A model generated the notes under the pieces. It ran no database searches, was not told the origin of the DNA, and saw only the letters and a program-made list of their open reading frames with translations. From Thermodesulfobacteriota bacterium (lineage in GTDB: Bacteria > Desulfobacterota_D > UBA1144 > Nemesobacterales > CSP1-2): DNA of 64,000 bases. Below are positions 45,510 through 53,752 of the stretch, piece after piece (the stretch's first letter is position 1; the number at the start of each line of letters is the position of its first letter). A program made the position numbers and the translations under genes. The stretch spans positions 21,376-85,375 of the forward strand of contig DATMAT010000042.1 in the NCBI GenBank assembly GCA_035559815.1, in the 5' to 3' direction.

Positions 45510-47162
45510 TCATTTAAAATCAATCCAAAATGGCATCATGGCCAGGATCTTCTCCCCCTTCAATGTCCGAAGACTATCCACCAAAGAATCTAGCTGTTCT
45601 CCGAAGAAGAACTTGCCAATAGGAGAGACCTGTATGTATTTAGGCTTCGAATAAAGCCTTATGACCGGCGTTAAATGACCGGGAATGCCCGCCTCTTTTT
45701 TAGCCAGGTTGATGGCACTCTTAATGCCGCCCAGTTCATCAACCAATCCCAGTTCCTTAGCCTGTCTTCCCGTCCATACTCTTCCTCGTGCCAACTGCTC
45801 TGCATCCTTAAAATCCATGTCCCTGACCTGGGCCACCTTCCCCACAAAATCATCGTACAATGATTTCATGATGAAGCCGAGTTTCTGCTCTTCACCCTTA
45901 GTGAAGGCTTTATAGCTAGAATATATAAGCGCCCTCTTCCCCCGCTTGACCCACTCCTTGTAGATACCGAGCTTCTTAAGCAGGTTCTCCATGTTAAACT
46001 TGCCCGAAATGATGCCGATAGAGCCGGTGAGGGTAAGGGGGTCGGCTACAATCTTCCTGGCGCCTAGCGCAATCATATACCCGCCGGAGGCGGCAACATC
46101 GGACATCGAGACTATCACCGGCTTTTTTTGAGAAATAGCCTTAATTTGATTGCGTACCAAATCGGAGGCAATCCCTGAACCCCCCGGGCTCGACAAGCGA
46201 AGGACTATAGCCTTTATCCCCGGGTCAGCGGCTAACCTCTCCAGCATCTTAGCCAGGGTTTGAGAACCTATAGTCTTGGGTCCTCCCCCGCTTCCCCTGC
46301 TTTCACCCTGGGTTATTATGCCCGAATCGCATATGAGGGCGATTATTCCCGCCCTCCCCCTGATTCTCTCGTCTATTAAGCGAAACAGGTCTCTCCCGGT
46401 TATAACTCGAAGTAAACCGGTTGCACTAATCTTTCGTATCTTGGTGCTCAGGATTTCCTCTATCCTTTTTTCCAGGTCTGTTTCGTATCCCAGTTCGTTG
46501 ACCAGCCCATGGGCCAGGGCTTCCTGAGCGGTGAATGGTGCAGAGTCTATCAGTGCTTTTAGCTTCTTTTCATCAATGCCTCTTCCCTCGGAAACGTATT
46601 TTATAAACTGAGAGAAAAGGTCGTCGATGATCGAATTAATCATCTCCTTATGGGGCTCGGACATATCGCTTCTGGTAAAAGTCTCAGCGGCGCTCTTATA
46701 CTCGCCGAGTCCCTTGATCTGAGCCTCTATCCCCAGCTTATTCAGGGCGTCTCTAAAGAATGTAACCTCCGCGCTTAGCCCGAGCAGGTTCAAAATTGTC
46801 CAGGGTGGAACTACGATGTAATCCGCGGCCGAGGCTATCAGGTATTCGATATTATCCCCGCCTTCCAGGTAGGCAAAGACCTTTTTACCCTTCTCCCTGA
46901 GTTCAATTATTGCCCTTCTAATCGTCTCCGCTCGGGCCAGTCCGATTTTAAGGCTGCCGATTTTAATCAGCACGCCGGCGACGTTAGTATTCTCCGAGAC
47001 GCCGCTTAATAACTTCTCCAAGTCCCAAACAGTCATCCTTTTCCTTCTCGGGAGAAAAGGGATGATAAAACTATCCTCCTCATCGGGGATCTCCCCTTGA
47101 AGCTTTAGCTCCACAAAATTGTATTTCATGATTGAATCAATGGCCCTCTCTGTCATCGTCAT
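45510..47162 (-). CDS. sppA: SppA-type (67K) signal peptide peptidase without membrane anchor
   Basis: A 550-residue S49 serine protease with the tandem architecture of the long SppA type. The catalytic Ser is Ser359 in DVAASGGYMIALGARK and the general base is Lys156 in GLGEYKSAAETFTRS, spaced as in E. coli SppA. TLTGSIGIISGKFN and DVWTGRQA-like GRVWTGRQAKELGLVDELGG also match. The family usually starts with a membrane segment; here MTMTERAIDSIMKYNFVELK has none, and the protein is about 50 residues shorter at this end. It may be cytoplasmic or attached indirectly. I see no upstream start that would add an anchor. Confidence 0.9.
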   Translation of the reverse strand: MTMTERAIDSIMKYNFVELKLQGEIPDEEDSFIIPFLPRRKRMTVWDLEKLLSGVSENTNVAGVLIKIGSLKIGLARAETIRRAIIELREKGKKVFAYLEGGDNIEYLIASAADYIVVPPWTILNLLGLSAEVTFFRDALNKLGIEAQIKGLGEYKSAAETFTRSDMSEPHKEMINSIIDDLFSQFIKYVSEGRGIDEKKLKALIDSAPFTAQEALAHGLVNELGYETDLEKRIEEILSTKIRKISATGLLRVITGRDLFRLIDERIRGRAGIIALICDSGIITQGESRGSGGGPKTIGSQTLAKMLERLAADPGIKAIVLRLSSPGGSGIASDLVRNQIKAISQKKPVIVSMSDVAASGGYMIALGARKIVADPLTLTGSIGIISGKFNMENLLKKLGIYKEWVKRGKRALIYSSYKAFTKGEEQKLGFIMKSLYDDFVGKVAQVRDMDFKDAEQLARGRVWTGRQAKELGLVDELGGIKSAINLAKKEAGIPGHLTPVIRLYSKPKYIQVSPIGKFFFGEQLDSLVDSLRTLKGEKILAMMPFWIDFK

Positions 47163-47479
47163 TGGCTCTTACTAGTAGCAAAGTTAGAGCAGATTCAGCT
47201 TGAAAATCAACGAGCTTACAGCTAGAACTGAGCTATGTGATATTGTAATAATCCTATTTCCAGTGTCATTGGAGTAAAGCGACGAAGCAATCCGTTAGAT
47301 TCTTCGCTGCTCCTTCACTTCCGCTCAGGACATGGCTCGGAATGACAGCCCATGTCAGATTGCTCCACGGAGTATAGGTCAAGAACATCAGACACCCTCG
47401 GTGTAGACTCATCGAAGGTACTCACAATGAATTATGATAAACATGTATATACAGAATAGTATCAAATTAAAACCATACA
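47163..47479. repeat. 317-bp gap with an imperfect inverted repeat
   Basis: No gene is visible. A segment at about 47270-47348 starts TGTCATTGGAGTAAAGCGAC and ends GGCTCGGAATGACA, forming an imperfect terminal inverted repeat, with GACGAAGCAATC and GATTCTTCGCTGCTCC inside. Such TGTCATT...AATGACA elements recur in many environmental genomes. A second CTCGGTGTAGACTCATCGAAGG fragment follows. The promoter for sppA probably lies in its first 60 bp. Confidence 0.55.
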
Positions 47480-48961
47480 TCAGTCAAGAATATATCTGAT
47501 CATGGTCCTCACGCCGAAGCCGGTCGCCCCCTTCGGATATAAATCGCCCCCCTTCTCGTTGAAAGCGGGGCCGGCAATATCCAGATGAACCCAGGGCGTA
47601 TCCCCGACAAACTTCTCCAGGAACATGGCCGCAGTAATAGCCCCGCCCCATCTGCCGCCGACATTCTTGACGTCTGCTATGTCACTCTCGATATCCTTTC
47701 TAAGCTCATCATCAAGCGGGAGCTGCCACACTTTTTCTCCGGCCAGTCTTGACGCCTTGATAACTTTATTCATGAGCCTATCGTTATTTCCCATAATCCC
47801 GGCCGTGTAACCCCCCAACGCTACAATGCAGGCCCCGGTCAGCGTAGCTAAGTCTACGATCTCATCCGCCTTTAACTGCACGGCGTATGAAAGTGCATCG
47901 GAAAGGACTATCCTTCCCTCCGCATCGGTGTCGATCACCTCGATCGTTTTTCCATTGAGCGCCCGAACTATATCGTCTGGCTTGTAAGCTTTTCCCCCGG
48001 GCATGTTTTCGGTAGCAGAGATAAGACCGTGGACACGTACTGAGGGTTTGAGCCTGGAAATTACCTTCATAACCGCCAAAACCACGGCCGCACCGGACAT
48101 ATCCATCTTCATCGTTCGCATGTTGTCCCTGGGCTTTATGCAAAGCCCGCCGCTGTCGAACGTAATCCCCTTGCCGACGATGGCCACGGTCTTACCGGAC
48201 CTTCTCTTGGGCTCGTAGGTAAGGTGGATAAACTTTGGAGGCTCGTCGCTTCCCGATGAAACCGCAAGGAGAGCACCCATTCCCATTTCTTCCATATCCT
48301 TCCGGTCGAATATTTCACATCCGAGCTTTTCTTCCTCGGCTATCTCCTCGGCGATATCGGCGAGTTTAGTGGGGGTTATGACCGCAGGCGGCTCGTTGAC
48401 CAGGTCGCGGGCGAAGTTTGTAGCTTCAGAAATAATTCTGGCAAATTCCAATTCTCTTTTAAAACCTCGTTCACCAATTTTATTGGAGAATAATTCTATC
48501 ACCCGGTTACTGTTTTCTTTTTTGTTTCCGCTCTTGTATTTATCGAACTCGTAACTTCCAAGCATAAAGCCCTCAATTAGAGCCGATACATTACCGTTGT
48601 GCCCTCCAATATCGAGGCCAATGGAAATATTCCCGGAGTAAGGTTTGGTCTTTTTGGCAGCTAATATGCCCGCCCTCCTGAGCACGTCCGGAGAAAACCT
48701 TCCTTTTTTCCCAAGCCCTACGAGTAACACCCTTTCCGCACCGATTCTTCCTAACGTATTCAACATAACGCATTTTCCCAGCTCGCCGTTAAACTTCTCC
48801 TCCTGGGAAATTCGGCTCAAGCTCCCGCCTAATGACTCATCAACTTTTTTTACGATGTTCATCAGGCCGTCCCCCTCAAACCTGGCCAACATCAAAACAC
48901 TACTTTTTACCCTTAGCGGGTTCCCTTCTCTTAATTTGAAGTCCAAGCTCAGTATCCTCAC
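47480..48961 (-). CDS. pepA: Cytosol aminopeptidase (leucyl aminopeptidase, M17)
   Basis: A 493-residue dizinc peptidase releasing N-terminal residues from peptides. The catalytic half has VGKGITFDSGGLCIKP (Lys and Asp ligands), MKMDMSGAAVVL and the signature NTDAEGRIVLSDAL, which appears here as DTDAEGRIVLSDAL; one Asn-to-Asp change at the first position is unusual but outside the core ligands. The N-terminal macro-like domain is present. The start is a GTG with AAAGAG upstream. It is divergent from the cupredoxin gene. Confidence 0.95.
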   Translation of the reverse strand: MRILSLDFKLREGNPLRVKSSVLMLARFEGDGLMNIVKKVDESLGGSLSRISQEEKFNGELGKCVMLNTLGRIGAERVLLVGLGKKGRFSPDVLRRAGILAAKKTKPYSGNISIGLDIGGHNGNVSALIEGFMLGSYEFDKYKSGNKKENSNRVIELFSNKIGERGFKRELEFARIISEATNFARDLVNEPPAVITPTKLADIAEEIAEEEKLGCEIFDRKDMEEMGMGALLAVSSGSDEPPKFIHLTYEPKRRSGKTVAIVGKGITFDSGGLCIKPRDNMRTMKMDMSGAAVVLAVMKVISRLKPSVRVHGLISATENMPGGKAYKPDDIVRALNGKTIEVIDTDAEGRIVLSDALSYAVQLKADEIVDLATLTGACIVALGGYTAGIMGNNDRLMNKVIKASRLAGEKVWQLPLDDELRKDIESDIADVKNVGGRWGGAITAAMFLEKFVGDTPWVHLDIAGPAFNEKGGDLYPKGATGFGVRTMIRYILD

Positions 48962-49095
48962 CTCTTTAGCACTCGTTTAATTAAATAGTTTAACATATTA
49001 GCCATCGCAGAAGGTCAGAAAAGGTTGCTTCTATGGTAAAGAATCAAACTTAAGATAGAATATTAGTGATAAAAACCAGTTAATCGCAAGGAGAC

Positions 49096-49515
49096 ATGAC
49101 AATGAGACGGTTATCCGGCACGTTAGCTTTATTGATCTTATTAATATTGTTCTTGGAGAATTATTTAGTTTCAGGAACAACTAAAGAAACCGAGGTCCCT
49201 CCAACGGACAAAGTACAGAGAATTGATGTTATCGTGGACAGCTACTCGTTCGAGCCTGATCATATAGTAGTAAGGGCGAACAAACCGGTTGAGCTCACAC
49301 TGAAAAGCGTGACCACGTTGATTCCCCATAACTTCACCATCGACTACCCGGACGCCGGGCTGAACGTGGATGAAGACATACCGCATGGGAAGGACGTAAA
49401 GGTGACCTTCACCCCAACGAAACCGGGAAGCTATGAGTTCTACTGTGGTAAAAAGTTTCTCTTCGACAGCCACAAGGATAAGGGCATGAAAGGCGTCTTG
49501 GAGGTTAAGCCCTAA
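49096..49515 (+). CDS. Secreted cupredoxin-like copper protein
   Basis: A 139-residue exported protein. An N-terminal hydrophobic segment (LALLILLILFLENYLVSG) acts as signal peptide or anchor. The single domain has type 1 copper ligands at His78 (PHNFT), Cys117 (EFYCGKK), His126 and Met131 in SHKDKGM, all in the right order. It resembles the cupredoxin_1 group of small electron carriers or copper-binding proteins in the periplasm. No partner oxidase or copper exporter is adjacent. Confidence 0.85.
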   Translation: MTMRRLSGTLALLILLILFLENYLVSGTTKETEVPPTDKVQRIDVIVDSYSFEPDHIVVRANKPVELTLKSVTTLIPHNFTIDYPDAGLNVDEDIPHGKDVKVTFTPTKPGSYEFYCGKKFLFDSHKDKGMKGVLEVKP

Positions 49516-49659
49516 TCCTCTAGCCAATATCAGCTATACTTTTATTGTTAGCATCTCAGCCTGGAATGTTGGTCTCCTAACCTGTGTGTTTTGGTACGCT
49601 GTCTACACATTGACAAGATGGTACTCGGTTTATCTTGATGAAAAGTAAATATAGCTAAC

Positions 49660-50727
49660 ATGTCAAAAGTGGTTTCAGCAGGTACAGCAGATGTTCCATA
49701 CAAATTCCATCAAAGCGAGGCCAGGGACTATATACATCAACTGTTCTCTCATTCGCGCGAGGATATAGAAAGGCTTATCAACGTCTTTGATAACTCTACG
49801 ATCGAGGTAAGGCATTTCACCCTGCCCAAGGAATGGTTCGGCAAAGAGCATAGCTTCAAGGAGCGAAATGAAGCATATATAGAAAATGCCTGCCGCTTAT
49901 CCAAGGGGGCGGCTCTGTCCTGTCTTGAAAAGATAGGAGCGGGCTTTTCAGATTTTGATCATATTATATTCGTATCCAGCACCGGGATTTCCACACCCAG
50001 TATAGACGCCGTATTGATAAATGAACTTAAACTGGACGCACATATGAGACGCACCCCCATCTGGGGATTAGGGTGCGTGGGAGGAGCGGTCGGTTTGAGC
50101 CGGGCATTCGAATATACCCGGGCGTTCCCGGATAGCGCGGTGCTCCTGATTGCGCTTGAGATCTGCAGCATGGCCTTTCACCGTGACGACTATTCCAAGA
50201 GTCATATTATAGCTACTGCCCTTTTCTCCGATGGAGCAGCGGCTGCGTTAGTAGTGGGTAAAAACCATAGACTCTTTAACCGGAGAGGCGTTAACCTATC
50301 GGATTGCCTATCCACCATCTATTACGACTCACTGGACGTCATGGGCTGGGAGATAGCGGACCAAGGATTCAAGGTTATATTCAGCAAGGACATTCCATCA
50401 ATAGTGAGAAAATACGTAAGACCGAATGTAGAGGAACTGCTCCACAAGCATAAGCTGGCCGTTTCCGACATCAAGCACTACGTCATACATCCAGGCGGGC
50501 TCAAGGTCATAAATTCTTATGAAGAGTCCTTAGACCTTCCGTCCGGGGAACTAAGATATTCGAGGAAGGTTTTGCGGGAGCACGGCAATATGTCGTCCCC
50601 TACCGTGCTCTATGTTCTTGACGAGTTTCTCACCGAGGGGGATTTCAGCACCGGCGATTACGGCTTGATCTCCGCACTCGGCCCCGGATTCAGCTCCGAA
50701 TTGCTTTTGTTTCAAGCCGAAAAATAG
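49660..50727 (+). CDS. Type III polyketide synthase
   Basis: A 355-residue chalcone/stilbene synthase-like enzyme that extends an acyl-CoA starter with malonyl-CoA. The catalytic triad is Cys139 in WGLGCVGGAVGL, His277 in YVIHPGGLKV and Asn310 in GNMSSPTVLYVL. A later GxGPGFSSE block (LGPGFSSELLLF) is also in place. Bacterial relatives make alkylpyrones or alkylresorcinols from fatty acyl starters. The next gene on the strand is an ICMT-like methyltransferase, the same pairing as Bacillus bpsA-bpsB, which supports a methylated alkylpyrone or similar lipid; this is inference. Confidence 0.93.
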   Translation: MSKVVSAGTADVPYKFHQSEARDYIHQLFSHSREDIERLINVFDNSTIEVRHFTLPKEWFGKEHSFKERNEAYIENACRLSKGAALSCLEKIGAGFSDFDHIIFVSSTGISTPSIDAVLINELKLDAHMRRTPIWGLGCVGGAVGLSRAFEYTRAFPDSAVLLIALEICSMAFHRDDYSKSHIIATALFSDGAAAALVVGKNHRLFNRRGVNLSDCLSTIYYDSLDVMGWEIADQGFKVIFSKDIPSIVRKYVRPNVEELLHKHKLAVSDIKHYVIHPGGLKVINSYEESLDLPSGELRYSRKVLREHGNMSSPTVLYVLDEFLTEGDFSTGDYGLISALGPGFSSELLLFQAEK

Positions 50728-50804
50728 TAAGCCACAAATGTAAGCCACGAATCGACACCAATGAACACGAATAAAAAAACAACTAATGCTCTCAAAGGCA
50801 TTTT

Positions 50805-50868
50805 GTAGGGAACGCATGCCTGCCCTGAGCTGGTCCCCGATTTAATCGGGGAAGGGTGCGTTCCTTAC
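50805..50868. repeat. Palindrome arms interrupted by a 40-bp hairpin module
   Basis: The arm GTAGGGAACGCA (50805-50816) and its partner TGCGTTCCTTAC (50857-50868, one mismatch) are the ends of a palindrome like that at 8896. Between them lies 40 bp that contains CCTGAGCTGGTCCCCGAT and ATCGGGGAAGGG, the core of the hairpin module found at 43093 and 45414. It looks like one repeat inserted into another. Confidence 0.75.
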
Positions 50869-50918
50869 ATTTTGTTATACTCAAAACCGAAGTAACCTGG
50901 GTAATCAGATAGTATGAT

Positions 50919-51425
50919 ATGACTGCATTTTTGATTTTTCTCTTTCTTTTAATCCTCCAACGTTTATTCGAACTGGTATTAGCAAGGCGAAACGAACGCA
51001 TCCTCAAGTCTATTGGCGCAATTGAATTCGACAAAGACGGATATAAAGTCATCGTGGCAATGCATGTCCTCTTTCTGATTTCACTCGTCACGGAAAAGGT
51101 GCTCTTCGAGAGAGAATTAAACGAGTTATGGTTTCTTTTTGCGATATTATTTTTGTGCGCACAGGTCCTTCGATACTGGACAATATCCAGCCTCGGAGTC
51201 TATTGGAACACAAAGGTTTTAGTCGCACCTGACCACAACATAGTTTCTAGCGGCCCGTATAAATATCTCCGACACCCTAACTACATCGCCGTAATAATAG
51301 AGATTGCGACGATACCTCTTATCTTCTCCTGCTATATAACCGCAGTGGTGTTTAGTGTAATTAACTTACTTCTGCTTAGAAGAAGAATACGGATCGAAGA
51401 GGAAGCGCTCAATCGGGTTTCATAG
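50919..51425 (+). CDS. Isoprenylcysteine carboxyl methyltransferase-family protein
   Basis: A 168-residue membrane protein with about four membrane segments. The SAM-binding signature of the ICMT/PEMT fold is present as SGPYKYLRHPNYIAVIIE, followed by RIRIEEEAL. In Bacillus a homologue (BpsB) O-methylates the alkylpyrones made by the type III synthase, and this gene lies 191 bp after the polyketide synthase on the same strand. The intervening gap holds repeats, so co-transcription is possible but not certain. Substrate is inferred from context. Confidence 0.85.
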   Translation: MTAFLIFLFLLILQRLFELVLARRNERILKSIGAIEFDKDGYKVIVAMHVLFLISLVTEKVLFERELNELWFLFAILFLCAQVLRYWTISSLGVYWNTKVLVAPDHNIVSSGPYKYLRHPNYIAVIIEIATIPLIFSCYITAVVFSVINLLLLRRRIRIEEEALNRVS

Positions 51426-51485
51426 GTTTTATCAACGCTATCATCATCGTTATTTTTCCAAACATTGGCTATTGGTACCAATTCT

Positions 51486-51549
51486 GTACAGAACGCACCC
51501 TTCCCCGATTAAATCGGGGACCAGCTCAGGACGAGCCTGCTCTCCCTAC
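51486..51549. repeat. Inverted copy of the interrupted palindrome
   Basis: On the minus strand this reads GTAGGGAGAGCAGGCTCGTC, then CTGAGCTGGTCCCCGAT and ATCGGGGAAGGG, then TGCGTTCTGTAC. That is the same composite as 50805-50868 in opposite orientation, 64 bp long in both. Confidence 0.7.
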
Positions 51550-51628
51550 AAAAACACATTTATGTAACCCATGTAATCTTATTTTGTAGCTCTATGTTAC
51601 CGAACTGTGCTGATGCAAAGAAAAAACT

Positions 51629-51656
51629 GTACGGAACGCATGTATGCGTTCCGTAC
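51629..51656. repeat. 28-nt palindrome in first duplicated unit
   Basis: The arm GTACGGAACGCAT and its exact reverse complement are separated by GT. Total length is 28 nt. Confidence 0.85.
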
Positions 51657-51850
51657 AAAACGAAATCTATGCCAACACTTAGGAACGCAGATTGCGTTCA
51701 GTACAAAATACAGAATCCACACCTACCACGCAGGAAGTGCACCCTTCGGCACCATTCAGGTCAGGCCAGTCCTCCTACAAAAACACATTGATATATCGCT
51801 TGATTTTGTGGCTGTATGTTACCGAACGGTGCTAACGCAAAATAAAAAAC

Positions 51851-51878
51851 GCAGGGAACGCACATGTGCGTTCCGTAC
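51851..51878. repeat. 28-nt palindrome in second duplicated unit
   Basis: GCAGGGAACGCACA is followed by TGTGCGTTCCGTAC, a reverse complement with two mismatches near the ends. Confidence 0.8.
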
Positions 51879-51893
51879 AAAAAACAAAAAGCA

Positions 51894-53699
51894 TTACTTC
51901 CTATCCCCGATAACTAAACTAACCAATGTCTGTCCCGGCTTGGGTGTGGGTACGTTGTCCTCGGCGTAGACAACGAGCTCCTCCCCACCCTTCCTAGCCA
52001 GGAAGAGAGAAATTGCCTTATCTCCATACATAGACCGGAAGGCGTTATAGTCAAAGTCATCGGTCAGGTGGGTTCTTTTCACCACGGCACCGTTATCAAA
52101 GAGGGAGGTCATGGAATAATAGGTCTCCTCCGGCCCGAATAAGGTGCGACCGCGGAGATGCTCGGAAATCACATCTTCCTTCCTGCCCTCCTTTCCCCCG
52201 CTCATGGGGGAAAGCTGATAGACGTTTGAGCGGCCCAGTACGTCCCGGAAATGGAGTGCGGCCAGGGAGTTGACCTCATCATTGGGAGTCACGGCCACGA
52301 GATATCCGATTCCATCAAGTTCTATCTTATCCAAGACCGACTTGGAAAGTATGTTGGCGCGGAACACCGGTAAACCCATCTTTCGGGCGGTGGATATGTT
52401 CATCCAATTGGCATCCACCATCAGTACCTGATAGCCCTCTTCCCGGATAGCAACGGCAATTTCACAAACCCATTGGCTCGCCCCTATGAAGAGACACCCC
52501 TGGGGGTTTGGTTTTGCCAGGCGGAGCCAGCGCGCCAGGGGGGAAGCCGACAACCCGTAAACCGCCACGGTTCCAGTTATCACCAGGAACGTAATCGGCA
52601 CCAGCAGATGGGCTTGAGCGTTCCCGGCCTCCTCTAACCGGAGGGCAAAGATCGAGCACAGGGCCGCCGCTACAATACCCCTTGGGGCCATCCATGCCAG
52701 AAAAGCCTTCTCCGGCCATCCCAACCTCGAATTTAAGGTGGACGATAGCACCGCCAGCGGACGTACGAAGAGAATTAGTAGAGCAAGGAAGAATAAACTA
52801 TCAGGGTTTACATAGTCGAAAATGTTCCTGGGCAACCTTGCAGCCAGAATTATGAATAAAGAAGAGATGAGCAGCACCCGGAGACTCTCTTTGAATTCAA
52901 CTATGTGCCTAACGCTCACGGCGTTCTGATTGGCCAGGGCTATTCCCATGACCGTAACCGCCAGAAGACCGGATTCGTTTTGAAGGGAATCCGATACAGT
53001 GAAGGCCAAGACGACCATCATTAACGAAACCGAGTTATGCAGAAAGTCCGGTATCCAATAGCGCTTCAAGAGCACGATCAAGATTGCGGCCATCGACAGG
53101 CCCACTCCCAAACCTATAAAAACCGCTTTGAAAATACCAATGGCGGCTAGGCTGGTGGCTTCTCTGAACCCGGAGGCCAGTATCCCCTTAAACACCAGCA
53201 ACGCCAGCACCGCGCCTATCGGGTCATTGACGATACCCTCCCATTTTACGATCGAGCCGATGCGGCCCACCGGTCTTATTTGCATGAGTAGAGGAACGAT
53301 TACCGTGGGCCCGGTCACGACCAGTATAGCCCCCAAAAGCATGGCCAACGAAAAATCGAGACCGAGCAGGTATTGTCCGAGCACGGCGGTTGCCAGCCAG
53401 GTTATTAGCACCCCGATTGTTATCAGGTTAAAAACTACCCGGCCGACCTCCTTCAGCTCGGATAGCCTCAAACTCAAACCGCCCTCGAACAGTATGATCG
53501 ATACGGAAAGGGATACTACCGGAAGGAGAAGCTCCCCGAATAGCACATCCGGGTTGAGAAACCCGGTTACCGGCCCGGCAACGAATCCAAGAATGAGAAG
53601 CAATAATATCGACGGCAGACGGAAGCGCCACGCCAGCCACTGTGCTCCGATGCCCAGAGCAATTATACTGGCTATACCAATCAGCGGGAATTCACTCAT
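51894..53699 (-). CDS. CPA1-type Na+/H+ antiporter with C-terminal nucleotide-binding-like domain
   Basis: A 601-residue inner membrane exchanger. About 12 membrane segments fill residues 1-385, with the ion-site region VVTGPTVIVPLL and KWEGIVNDPIGAVLALL, where the paired Asn-Asp of CPA1 antiporters is seen. The C-terminal 200 residues are soluble: a TrkA-N-like Rossmann portion (GCLFIGASQWVCEIAVAIRE, then VDANWMNISTARKMG and AVTPNDEVNSLAALHFRD). The glycine motif is degenerate, so nucleotide binding is uncertain. It probably exports Na+ or K+ in exchange for protons. Confidence 0.92.
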   Translation of the reverse strand: MSEFPLIGIASIIALGIGAQWLAWRFRLPSILLLLILGFVAGPVTGFLNPDVLFGELLLPVVSLSVSIILFEGGLSLRLSELKEVGRVVFNLITIGVLITWLATAVLGQYLLGLDFSLAMLLGAILVVTGPTVIVPLLMQIRPVGRIGSIVKWEGIVNDPIGAVLALLVFKGILASGFREATSLAAIGIFKAVFIGLGVGLSMAAILIVLLKRYWIPDFLHNSVSLMMVVLAFTVSDSLQNESGLLAVTVMGIALANQNAVSVRHIVEFKESLRVLLISSLFIILAARLPRNIFDYVNPDSLFFLALLILFVRPLAVLSSTLNSRLGWPEKAFLAWMAPRGIVAAALCSIFALRLEEAGNAQAHLLVPITFLVITGTVAVYGLSASPLARWLRLAKPNPQGCLFIGASQWVCEIAVAIREEGYQVLMVDANWMNISTARKMGLPVFRANILSKSVLDKIELDGIGYLVAVTPNDEVNSLAALHFRDVLGRSNVYQLSPMSGGKEGRKEDVISEHLRGRTLFGPEETYYSMTSLFDNGAVVKRTHLTDDFDYNAFRSMYGDKAISLFLARKGGEELVVYAEDNVPTPKPGQTLVSLVIGDRK

Positions 53700-53752
53700 T
53701 CAGCTTGGGCAATACATAGTTGACGATAAATCTTTACGTCACTAAACTCAAT

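Larger units (their letters stand above)
51426..51893. repeat. 468-bp gap: duplicated unit with palindromes
   Basis: No real gene is present. The gap contains two diverged direct copies of a unit of about 115 bp (51541-51660 and 51771-51882): each starts CTACAAAAACACATT, contains ATGTTACCGAAC and ends in a 28-nt palindrome followed by AAAA. A composite interrupted palindrome (51486-51549), in inverted orientation to the one at 50805, precedes the first copy, and a degenerate palindrome (51682-51705) follows it. Confidence 0.7.

Noticed and set aside
51541..51882. CRISPR array
   Set aside because: There are only two diverged units of about 115 bp, with no regular short repeat-spacer pattern and no cas genes.
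51607..51969. Plus-strand open frame of 120 codons in the gap before the antiporter
   Set aside because: It runs through the duplicated palindrome units and into the antisense of the antiporter gene; repeated Arg/Cys/Thr residues come from the repeat DNA.
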